A DNA stretch of 64,000 bases from Mesaphorura yosii (lineage: Eukaryota; Arthropoda; Collembola; Poduromorpha; Tullbergiidae): positions 62,001 through 126,000 of the forward strand of contig WIXG01000219.1 in NCBI GenBank assembly GCA_009869945.1, given 5' to 3'. Below, piece after piece: positions 26,916 to 38,375 of the stretch. The position numbers were made by a program, and so were the translations under genes. The notes beneath the pieces were generated by a model, which made no database searches, was not told the DNA's origin, and worked only from the letters and a program-made list of their open reading frames with translations. Position 1 is the first letter of the stretch; each line of letters opens with the position of its first letter.

Positions 26916-29900
26916 TCAATGTTTCTGAATGAAAGATTCAAGTGGAACAGGTACATTTCCCTTCATGGGAACTTTATGTTTCGACAACACGCGAGCTGCA
27001 AGGCATTTCAGTGTGAGGTAATTTAAACGTTCGGTGATCATTGGCAGATTTGAGCGAGCTGCAATGTCGTCGAAAGTTTCCTTGGCATCATTTGTCTCGT
27101 CCAGATGAGCACCACAAGAAAGAAGGACTTGAGTTAATTGTGCACTCGCTGCCGACTTTGTCTGAGCTGCAAGAAGCAATGGAGTGTTTCCAAGATCATC
27201 GCGAGCATTCACGTCAGCACCAATCTCACAGAGGAATTCGATAGTCTGAGTTAAAATCAGAAATTACACTGCGTCCAAGACATGATAAGCAAGAACAATG
27301 ACCACTTTAACTTACCTTGGGACTTGGGAAAATTTTTAACGCAAATCGGCCGACGTTCGAATTCTTGACTGAGGCTATATGAACTAAAGTTAATCCACCC
27401 GTCCCTTTCGGATTCAATTTAATTAGCTCGTAAACAGTCTGGAAACAAATGTATTTAAGCCACTGATTACTGATGCATGTCTTTGACTTGTAGCTCTTCC
27501 ACTGACCTTTCGAAATTTAAACTCCTCTTGCGGCGACTTCGGGACACAAAGCAAAACGGTTAGCAGTTGAAGGGTTATCACAAGCAACCTTTGAAACGAC
27601 AGTAGCATTTCCCTTTGTTTTTCTGGCATGCGACATATTGAACTCTGAGAAAGTTCAACCTGCGAAATCGAAATGCATTGCTATTAACTTGTACTGAATG
27701 GCTCAACTCAATGTTTTGACATGCCTCTCGAACAGCTTTCCAAAATACTAGAAATGAATCTTCAAATTTCAGTACGGGCGTTGGATGAAACGAGGTACGC
27801 TTATCACCGATCATGAACCAGAAGAGTTCGGCGAAGGACAGAAACGAGCCTTGAGTAAGCGGGCTCAACGGTTCGTGCATTGTCTGCAAAATGCATACAA
27901 ATATTACGTGAAACATAGCTGAAGAATGATTACACTGGTGACGCAATGACGTTTCTTACCTGCTGCATATTAAGTGCATACATCCACAACGCAATACAGC
28001 GATCAAATTGGCCCGAATCAGCGTAGACAGCACCGCGATATCGAATGTAGTAGGAAGTATCAGGATGGCCCGGGCCCAACACTCTTTCGCGAATCATCAA
28101 TGACTATACACGACACAGGCAACAAAATAAAATTAGGAACCGAAATGTCTACAAGGAGAAAATTTGGTGTCATACCTGCATTCGCATCTCATCTGGATCC
28201 GAGATCAGTTCATCTAATTCCGCAACTGTAATCACTTCATGTCGGCCTTCGTACACTTGAGAAGTGGTGACAGGCTTTGGGTACAGTAATACTCCGTCTC
28301 GATACCTTTTCGAATGTAGAAACAAAGTGTTAATGACTTGTTTAGAGTTCACTCTTAATATCAAATGGATATTCAACATTTTTGTCATACCTCAAATTGA
28401 TAGCTCGCTTCCAATATTTATGCGCTCCGAGCATGTCCTTTCTATTGTCCACAAAAGTGGCTCCAAGCAATTCAAGTGCATCAATTTTATCCTCGAACTT
28501 CACCAGAGACGGAGTCGAGAGGCAGTACTCCACTATATTTCCATGACCAGCAACTGCAGCAGCCAGTAATGGACTCATTCCATAAGAATCCTTATCAAAC
28601 TTTGCTCCTCTGCTTAGAAGTAATTTCATAATTGTTAGAGCTCCGCTTTCGGCACAATCATGCAGCGCTGTGTTGGCCTTCACGCTTTTCCTGTTGATAT
28701 CTGCTCCCTTGTCTATTAAATACTTGGCTATGGCATAATGGTTCTTGTAACACGATATCATGAGACAGGTGTGGCCGTGGCGATTCGCAAGTTCAATGTC
28801 TGGAAAATTGAAGAAATTGTCGTCTTTGCATTCTAAGATCTTTCCTGCATATGTAAACGAGGACTTACCAGCACCATGATGTAGTAAATACTGTACAATA
28901 TCAAAATGTCCATCGTAGCAAGCGGCACGTAGCCTACATTGAGAAACATACATTTAATACGGCATTTATTCCAGTGGCAAGTCTCGCAAGGCGATGGCCC
29001 AAATTGCACTTACGGGGATGACTGGGTTTTAGTAGTTGAATTCACATTTGCTTTATTTTGAACTAAGAGACTGACTATTTTGAGGTGACCAGCCGCTGCA
29101 GCGCACCTGAAATTAATAACACAATCATATTCTTACTTCTGAATTCCAGAGTGAAAATGCCCTCCAGGGTTGTGTAACTTACCATAACGGTGGGACGCCA
29201 TCAATGGTTTCGCCATCGAAAACCACTAAAAGACAAACAAATGCCTCAGTTATTTCAATTCCAATGCCCTATTAAGCATAAGCAGAAGCGCTTTAATTGT
29301 GATTAGAGCTAGAAGCTTCCAAACTGCTCATTCATTGACCTTAGCTTCAGATAATATCTTTGTTGCATGTCATTGCCATTCTTTTCCGAGGGTAATCGCT
29401 CCTGTCATTACGTTTCGTCAAAGTTCGTTAATTCTGAACCTAATGAATTTGGCAGATTAACAAGAAGTTTACTCGGAGCTTCCTGCATTTGAAAGGCAGT
29501 TCAAGTACCATAATGCAGAGGGGCACGCATCGGCTCGGTTCAATCTATCCATTTATTTTTAGTATTGAATTAATGTGTGGGAGTTCGCATACGACAGGCT
29601 CACAGAGTCTGATGAACTATGCAGAAAATGCAAAATTTTGAGAAATGCGACTTTATGACTTCGAACTTTCAGAGCATTCACACATATTTTGTATTTATTT
29701 ACTCAAGCATTCGTTGACTTTATTTTCTGATCCAGGATTCATGCATACAGAATGCGCAACAGAATGGATGATGTGGGTTTAAGCGTGCAAGATTTGTTGA
29801 ACCCTGAGTCGCGACAGAACCCAGCGAAGTTCTACTATATCCGCTGAAATTTCAACACGGTTCGGTACGGTACAGCACATAGCAGAACGTGGTTATGTAT

Positions 29901-31227
29901 AACGTTTTGGGCTCTGTTCAAATTTGTGCCTATTTAATCTTAAATTTCGTCGTAATGATGCCATGTGGCACTGACTGCCAACTGCGTGCACTTACAAAAG
30001 CTCATTGAATTTCGTAGTAATTAAATGCACTTTAAGAAACACACCGCCTTTCTGCAGGTTTCAATCATTCCCTTGTAATGTTTTCGTCTTTTCTCGAAAA
30101 CAATGTTAAGACTTGGCCAGGTTCCAGTCAACAAGTTTTCCAAATTCATCAGTATCTCAAGATAACCACGAGAAAAATGCCTGCTTGTGTTTACAGTTTG
30201 GAAATCCCGTACGCGTGAGCAAATTTCAGAAATGTTACTTGAAAATACGAGTAATTGCGACGAATTTGAATGTCTGGACGTCGCATATACTTTAACTATA
30301 AACAGGGTAGCCTAAAGAAAACATTGCATCAATTTTCACGGACCTTTCGTCCTCTGCAAACGGAAGCGTTCAAAATTAAATGCAACTTAATAGAGTATTG
30401 GACCTCATTTGTTTAGAATAACAGCGGCCATTAATCACAATACGCTTATACGTAATAATAATAGACTCCACCAACGAAAACTTTTGCGGGCTAACTTCCA
30501 CTTTTTGCGATAGTATCAAACGGCAAACACGAAGTTACTTGCAACAAAAAATTCCAAAAAGGCATTTTCTCCTAAGTCCATGGTCATGGTCAACCTCGTT
30601 AAAAGCACATCTTACTGAACGCTTGACTCTTTGCCATTCTCAAACATCGTGTTTCTAGACTGGTACAATTGGGGAAACAAAGAGACTTGTATTGATCTTC
30701 AAAATCCACCAGAACCTTGGCCCTGTGACGCTTCCATTACACGCTCTTCAGGTTTATTTGGATTAAAAGTAGAAGGAAACAAACTGAAAGTCTATAAAAA
30801 TTTATCTGAACTGAAACAGCTGGATTCATTTTCATATGTTTATGTTGACCTCGTAGGATATCAGATGAGACATGATTTATTCAAGAGAAAGCCCGACCAT
30901 CCACACGCTCATATTTTTGCCAATAAATAAAATAAACTCACCGGAGCCGACGAGTTCAACATCCGCTCCACAATTTTTTATTAGATATTCCGCAACGTCG
31001 TAATGTCCATTTCTGCACGCTGCAATGAGAGGTGTTGCTCCTGAGATCTTCGTAGAAAGAAGATGGATTCTCTCTGAACGCGGACGATGCTCCAAAGCAT
31101 GCTAAAACGTTGGAAAGAATACACATGATGTAATTACTTTTCCAGCAATTCAGTCTAATTTGTAATGCCATGCCTTTATTAGTGACAGTTTTCCATGAGA
31201 AGCGGCGTCATAAATTTGAAGCTCCAT
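26916..31227 (-). CDS. FEM1C: FEM1 family ankyrin-repeat CUL2 substrate receptor (FEM1A/C type)
   Basis: FEM1 proteins are substrate receptors of CUL2 ubiquitin ligases that recognise C-terminal degrons. Exons in transcript order: 31227-31174, 31101-30942, 29225-29183, 29106-29014, 28933-28869, 28799-28391, 28305-28176, 28103-27960, 27883-27695, 27644-27507, 27438-27316 and 27245-26916 (625 residues; human FEM1C 617). The N-terminal exon MELQIYDAASHGKLSLIK joins SGATPLIAACRNGHYDVAEY. Ankyrin repeats follow, including RHGHTCLMISCYKNH and GNIVEYCL, then ALELLGATFVD, MIRERVLGPGHPDTSYYIRY, C-terminal ankyrins, and a VHL/CUL2 box (TLKCLAARVL). The acceptor of the 27644 exon could instead be 27659, but that leaves only a 35 bp intron. 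Intron 1 has a GC donor, the intron at 28868-28800 is stop-free and in frame, and the 1.7 kb intron holds a plus-strand open frame. FEM1A/C fits better than FEM1B. Confidence 0.94.
30653..30930 (+). CDS. possible nested terminal exon inside a FEM1 intron (unidentified)
   Basis: A plus-strand open frame follows a plausible acceptor (TTTCTAG) and runs about 92 codons, starting DWYNWGNKETCIDLQ and ending HIFANK. Its TAA overlaps a run of AATAAA signals (30923-30937) immediately beside FEM1 exon 2 on the other strand. The residue composition looks protein-like. I do not recognise a family, there is no ATG, and no partner exon could be proven. It could be a nested gene, a decayed mobile-element fragment, or chance. 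Confidence 0.25.
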
Positions 31228-34200
31228 ACTTCATTCTCTGACGCGTTGGGATGATTGATTTGATGGTACTGACATAAGTTCACTAAGTTCTGCTCATTAA
31301 AACTGTTCGGGCAACTTCAAACACTGCCTCATTCTTGTCTGACTTAACAGACTCACTTTTTGTCTGCACTTGAAACGTCAGCTAGTCGACGCACAAATTA
31401 GATTCATACTGATTTGGTAATACTTTCATTCTCCATAACTGTATTGCTTAACCAAACCGGCCTAGCATGACGTAGTGAATTCTATGAAGATATTGATTTC
31501 AGAGATTTGCAATTTGTCCACACGATATCTAGTTTCTTCTCCTCACTGTAATATAGCACTTATTCTCCTGGCGTCGTGTGTCAGCAACGTCGGACGGTGC
31601 ACCAAAGAAACTGGAAAATTCGAAGTTAACTCAGCTACCACGAATTTGAGCATCTCATTTCAACCAATGGACTCGACATCTAATCCTAAACTGAGTTCGA
31701 GCTTCTCTCGCTCTCCAGGTTGTTTGCATAAATGCGTTTAAATGCGAGCTAAAGTCAACTGCTGATTTGTGATGTTTGAAGAGGTACACAGACTCTATCA
31801 GGTTGACGCCACTATCACTGTACGCACAAAGTAAATTTGCAAGTCTGTCTGAAACTCAACTGGCTGAGCAAGCGTCCTGAGTTTTCTCAACTGAATTGAG
31901 TTTGAGACTTTTGGTTGAAACGGCAACGTAAATACATGTGTTTAGTGTTATGTCGTCAGCCGTGGACGTGCCATGTACGGTTTACGTAATATCAGTGAGG
32001 TTTAATTGCTGAGGTCGAGTTTCGTATCAGCACATCACCACTGACCATTGACCATACAGCTCATGTACACGTGTACAGAGCAGGACACTGCGATTTGTAC
32101 AATTTAGCACCATTAACTTCTGTTAGCAATGTTTCAATGTCTCGGTATTTAGTAGTGAAAATCACTTTGCAATACTAGTCACTAGTAGAATGATTCGTTG
32201 CTGAAACTGCACCAGAGATAATCAATCATCACAACCACAAAATAATCCAACCTTCTGGAAGACTTCCTGTCATTAAGTGAAAAAAAGAAGGGCAACAGGA
32301 ACGGCGATCGCCACAATGAATGAAATCTCTTTGTTTCGTGTTTACTAGTGTTCCCTTCGGTTGATTGAGAGCTGTGTTGAGTCGAATCGAGAAGAGTCGG
32401 GATTCACGATTAATTGACCGGCCGTCGAAGATACCACTCGGTTCCAAAATCACAACTAAGTTTACTTCATTGTAGATGACGAAGCTGCATTCATTTACTT
32501 CGTAGTGCACTTGGGTCCAATTCTCACTTCATTTACATTCCTAGATAATAAAGGCACATGGTTAGTTAAAATGCAAGCGGTGATACACACTGCACGAGAG
32601 TGGGAATGGTTTCAAGTACACGGGTGATTGAGTGCGACAGACCTCTTCCCCATCGTTCGAAATAGAAGGATTATTTATACTTTATACACAATCAGATCGT
32701 GGTGTCCTTCGTACTTTTCTGCCTTTTCGACAACATTTCTTATAAATAGATATTCAACTGCATGCGTTAAATGCTATTATTACAATGGGCGAGCAGCTCT
32801 AGGTCAAGAATTATGTCTTTTCATGTTTCCACTTCCAAATAATATTACCGTCTGCACGTTGAGCAGGGTCAGGAATTGCTACCTTTTTTCCTAAACTGAA
32901 ACTCATGCAGTGACTGCTGCAGTCTCGCCTGGACTTTGGTATACGCTTGACCACCGAATAACACAAACTTTCACAAAACGCTGACCAATTCAGGTTTGTG
33001 CTCCAGCGTATTTCAATTTCATTTCAATCATGCTGCAATACAATTCCTCTCAAAACTCGACACATGAGCGAAGTTACAGAGACAGAGGAAGTCTCGAGCA
33101 ATTAAGCAAGTGGGAATGTCATTGGCCATTGATCTAGCGTGCATTGCTGTCACAAATTTTGTGGGTTAAAAATTGTGCAATCGTTGTTACAAAATGACAA
33201 TTTGAAAGTAAAGGTTAACTCGTGATCTTTGGTTCGTATTGCCAACCATAATAATTACGGAATTGAAACAACAAGAACCAGTTTCGCTCGTTGCACATTA
33301 CGCCGTGTTATCTTACTCCACAGACTCCACTGCCAATATGATAAAAGATACGTGCCACAAGCCTCCAACACTAGCAACTCTACGACCTGTAGAGTGTAGA
33401 TTTGACGATTTGAGATTGCAATAAAAGTAAATCTTTGTTTATACACAGCGAAGGTGAATACTGACTGCCCCTAACTTGCACTCTCGTTAGTCATCATAAC
33501 ACGAAATAACATAAAATTAATGGAATAACAACACCCAAGAGCACCGGCCAGAACATTGTTTAAGCATTTCTGTGCATGACATAATTAATTACAAAATTTT
33601 TCCCAGAATCACAAATGTGTGACTTCTGGCAATTAAGCAGCCATGCATTAAGCTGCCTATCCTGTTGACCCGTATTTAATTATTGTTTTATTAAGTCAAC
33701 CATAGCCTTGCTCTATTTTCCATGCTATTAGGATTAAAATTGATTCAACGTGTAAAGGGTGACTACACATAAAATACAAGTGAGCCAGAATAAGGCTTAT
33801 TTATCACCGTCCCTCGTGGATAATAAAAACAGACAGGAAATCTATTCAAAAACATGAGCTAAATCCATAAAGCTTGAAGTAGTAGCAATGAGCTGTTTGA
33901 AAAATCATTAAAATGTTTTCATAAAAGGTGAGAAGTGAGCAGACATGAGGTAAAGCAAAGTGTTTTACAAATTACGGTGGCAAGTGGCAGAGAACGCAAA
34001 TGCTAATAACGTAAGGAAAGGTAAGAAAATCATAACATGCGCATGCAGTGTCGTGTTTGCTTGTCCGCATTCGCACAAAAGGCAGACGCGAATTACGAAC
34101 TTGGGTCTCAATTATGAGCGTGCAAAGGAACGTGAGAATGACCTTGAGCCTCAAACCAATGTATCGTGACTTTAACTAGGCATTTAACTTCAGCATTACG

Positions 34201-36414
34201 TTGATACCTGGATTGACTGCATGCTGCAAATGAAAAAAAATTACCCAAACCAAAAAACGTTAAAGTTTGTCTGCCTATTTTCCTTCTTTAAAGTCTTGAT
34301 ATTAAATTGGCAACGAGTGACAATACAACGTTGGACTGGGTGACCAGAGAGAGTTGATGACAATCATGTGGCTATTGGTGGCTAGTTGTAGGCGTCAAGG
34401 TCAGTGTAAATCCACAATGACAATTACAAGAAGCGAGAACACCATAACGAATCACGTGTAAAGTATAATACCACTTGTCCGTCTCCCTTTGCTTGTAAGT
34501 GAAGCTCAGCTGGGCTGAAAATCTTCCATCATTGAATCGCAAAATCTCTATTGATTTCTGTATTGCTGTGTTGAGTAACATTGTTGCCTAAAACGCATTG
34601 CACTTACAAAACCTGTTCGCCATGCTTGCAATCAAATTGCACAAGCCTTTTTGTGCAGACCGTCGAAAACTTTGTGTTCGTGTCTTTGTGTGGTGCGCCT
34701 CCCGAAACTGTTGAAGTAATGCTGCTTTGTTTAATAAATTGAATTCTTTACTCGATCTTACACCTTCGCAGTTTGTAGCAATAACAATGCAATTAATGCA
34801 ACTGCAACAATGCGTCATGCGATCTTGCACCATTCTTCACAAGTCATGAGTTATATTCTAAACCTTAACATCAAAATAGTGAATGTCACGTTAGATTCGA
34901 GATTTTGTCAGGTCTAGTGATGCCAGAATTAAGAGAATTCGCATTTCGAAACAAATTATCACAAGACAAATGTTCCAGGACAACTATTGCAGTAAGAGTT
35001 TCCTCCAGGGGCTGGGCCCTGGTATCTAGCAGTTCAATGAAACGAAAAATCAAATGGTACATTTCTTGACAGGATCTATCGAAAACCAAACCAAGGTCCT
35101 ACTCAATTTGGCCAATTAGATTATTAGCCCCAGCCCGTGATTTGATTAGCCAATTAATGTGAAAACGACTGCTTTGCCACCAAGCCGTATTTTTACATTT
35201 ATGGTATTCAGCTTCTGCATTAAAATTGACTTCACAGCTCAACCAGATACATAAATTGGAAATATCATATTTTATCAAATGGAACAGAAAATCACAAGAG
35301 TTTCAGGACGTATTTTACCTGTGCTGTACCAAGTGCAGTCCCATTGTTTCGACGGGCGAAGCTGATTGAAGTAAATTAAACACAACACATCATGAAGTTA
35401 CGCTGATTTGAGAAATTTGCAACGAAGTGTTCAAAATTCCGTGATGCGCAATACGGTTATTATACTGTATCACAAGCGAATTCTTCAAATTACGAGTAAA
35501 ATTCTGCACAAAACCCTTCCGAAAATTAATCACAAGTAATTTGTAAAGAAAATGCAACAATCAGTGGTACAAAGTACGTAGTTTGAGTTAATTTTCCTTT
35601 GTGTGTTAACAAGAAATCGATAATCCCTGAATGAGACATGTGAATATCTTTGGCAAAACCCAAAGAGCGAATGCGAATCTTCGAGGCACATTGCTGTGTT
35701 CTTGCACAACGCCTGCATTATTGACGTAATAACATTTTTTGAAGAGAATTCGCGCAACTTCGCTCCACCATCCATGCATTGTTTTGGTTTTAAAGCCTGA
35801 AGGCTGACTGGCTGCTTGCCTGCTGCAAAGAAATTCACAAAAGGCATTATTACGGCATCTGTACTAACTCAATGCAAAAAATCGTGCCCCGTGATCCTGA
35901 CGAAATCTTAAATTTTAGGGATATTTTTAAAAATTGCTTTTCCATCTGCAGGAGTTGATTCATTCATTTGATTCCAGTCACTCAATTCTGGCATCTGTAA
36001 ATTTGAGCACCCAACTTTACGCTGAAGTGAGGAACTTTTTAACTAACGTGAACTGGAATTGGACGGATTAGAGAAATAATGGGAAACGAATTTCCTCAAA
36101 GGCTTGCAATGCAGGCAGTATTGAATTTTAACAAGTTGAACACATTTTAAGAGACACACTTCTATTTCAAGGTGAGAAATAAACAATTAATCGAGGGATG
36201 CTGTGCGAAATTTTATTAACCCGTCCACTAATATATGATATATCTTTCAAAAATCTAATAAATCGTTTCATTCCGCAGCTAAATGGGGTGGTCATCGCAA
36301 GAAGAAGTATGACTCATCAACGGAGTCCAACATATTTATGAGATCACCGCTTCTGTAACTGATGCCTTACTTTAGAAACTAAAACTACAAAACTAGTCTA
36401 CAAACTCAAGAAAG
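31228..36414. other. 5.2 kb intergenic region between FEM1 and salvador
   Basis: AT-rich sequence between two genes transcribed away from each other. Open frames on both strands are short and unlike any family I know. Near the right end, AAG/GTGAGA at 36171 and an acceptor at 36278-36279 (TTCCGCAG) suggest a 5' non-coding exon and intron of salvador. The rest may hold promoters and enhancers for both genes. Confidence 0.45.
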
Positions 36415-38375
36415 ATGTTATCAAGATCAAGAAACAAGAAGAAAGACTCGAGACTGCACAGCGACGGACTTGCGGGCAGATACGTCAAGAAAGACACACC
36501 ACCCAACATAGAACGTATGATAAAGCAAAGGCCTAAATTGCCATATGGTGTTTAGCTAAAATACCATAATAATTAATTCATGCCGTGGCGTAAAGAAAGT
36601 TGTTAATACGACTTTCTCCATTGCAGTAATAAACGTATGGACGGCTGACCGAATAGCTTCTAATAAGAAATCAAAGGATAAGAAGGACAAGATTGAGAAA
36701 GATAAAGACAAATCAAAAGAGAAAACGAAGTTTCTTGCAACTTCTTCGGCTCCTCCTCCAGTTCAGAAACAGCAATTCCTGCCTATGACACGTCCGATGC
36801 TAACGAACCAAAATCAGTATGGAAAGTTCCACGTGCCAAACAATGCAACGTACATGAATGTGCCTTCTGTTGGTCAAGCGCAACTTCAACCTACTGCCTC
36901 CGTATACCCGTCGACACAAATGCAGCTGTATCAAAGTGATCAAGGCTTATCGCAACAGTACGAGAATATAAAATATGATAATCGCAGTCAAAGTCAGCAG
37001 TGGTCTAGTTCAAACGGAAACAGCAACTCAGCAATTTATAGCAACATTGGACAGCTTAAGGTGGTTCAAAGCAATCCAGAGATCGACTACAACTCCAACC
37101 AAGAAGATGACAAGTACGGTGCAGGTGCAGCTGCTAACTACGATTACCACATTTATGAAAATAGGGTGAGCACTGAGCCAGTCAAAATGAAGGAGTTCAT
37201 CTTCTTGTACCGTACTGGCTCCAACAACGAAACTAAAAACAAATCATTCGGTGTATTTTTTGTCACAGAAGAATATAAGTGGATTCGAAGTAGTGCTGAG
37301 CCAAAGCAATGTTCCTACTAACTCGAATTCCTACGCCAACTTAAATGATTTAGACTTAGAAAGAAAGCTGCAGAAGGATTCCAGGACGCCAAGAAGTGAG
37401 GCTGAGTCCAAACACAGGCATTTAATTTCCAGCTCGTCCTGATACTGATTAAACTAATTTTGAATTGCTCTTGCAGGTAGAAGCTGTGAAAATCTCCCAC
37501 TTCCGCCGGGATGGTCGACGGACGAGACTGTCCGTGGTCGTAAATACTACATCGACCATAATACCCAGACCACTCATTGGTCACATCCATTGGCAAAAGA
37601 GTGTTTACCAAAAGGATGGGAGCGTGTGGAATCGGCTGAAGGTGTCTACTACGTCAAGTAATTCAAGATTGAGTTGTTGTAATTGTAGCTTCAACTTTTG
37701 CTTCTAAATTACAACTTAATCATGGTTTGTATCTAGCCACATCACACAACAAGCACAATTCGAGCACCCGGCCGCTTCATTCTATTTTGCTTCCCGATTG
37801 TCCAGCATGACTGCTCAGAATAGTCTGAATTCAATGTCCTTGGCATACTACTTGGAGAGTTGTAACACAAATCAAACGCAGCCACAACATTCTAATAATC
37901 AACTGTATTATGTTGGTCATCCCAACTTTAGTTCTCGTGCAGTGCTGGTACCTGGTTTACCATTTTTAATTCAAGGTAAGTTATATTTCAAAACTGCCAT
38001 GAGTTGAAAGCAATTTTTCCATCGGCACTTCCTCAAATAGATATTCCAGAATGGCTGCAAGTCTATTCTCAGGCTTCTTCACATTCGGACAGCAAGTTGA
38101 AATGGGAGTTGTTCAAATTGTCCGAACTGGATTGCTTTGATGCAATGTTAAAGAGATTATTTAGACATGAGCTGGAAAGGGTTGTTATGAGTTATGAGGT
38201 CTTCAGGTAATTGATGCATCTATTGTTACAGATGATGAGCAAATTACAATATTTACTTAATATTTTAATTACTGCGCACAGATTAGCCATAATTCATGAA
38301 ATGGAGGTTCGTAAGAAGAATCCTGACATGCTGAAACAAGTGGCCTTAGCGCAAAACTTCGAAACAAAAGTCTAG
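36415..38375 (+). CDS. SAV1: Salvador (SAV1/WW45), Hippo pathway scaffold
   Basis: Scaffold that binds the Hippo/MST kinase and promotes Warts/LATS activation in growth control. Exons 36415-36547, 36627-37165, 37269-37395, 37477-37657, 37737-37975, 38041-38206 and 38282-38375 give 492 residues (human 383, fly about 600). The start [11 protein letters not shown] and the KYVKK-like [10 protein letters not shown] match SAV1. A Lys-rich then Gln/Asn/Ser-rich variable region spans about 55-265. WW1 (about 273-306) has LPLPPGW and [14 protein letters not shown]2 (about 311-343) has LPKGWERV and a degenerate second aromatic (QFEHP), as in SAV1. The C-terminal SARAH domain (about 408-470) begins [11 protein letters not shown] and dimerises with Hippo. 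The exon 1 donor (ATATG/GTGTTT) is weak but is the only one keeping phase. Confidence 0.94.

Noticed and set aside
28800..28868. Treating the uninterrupted minus-strand frame 28342-28953 as one exon
   Set aside because: Good GT-AG signals bound a 69 bp insert that breaks the ankyrin repeat; splicing restores family length.
29530..29560. tRNA-like B box (GGTTCAATC)
   Set aside because: No matching A box or cloverleaf at the right distance. Other B-box-like strings (for example near 52118 and 63070) failed the same test.
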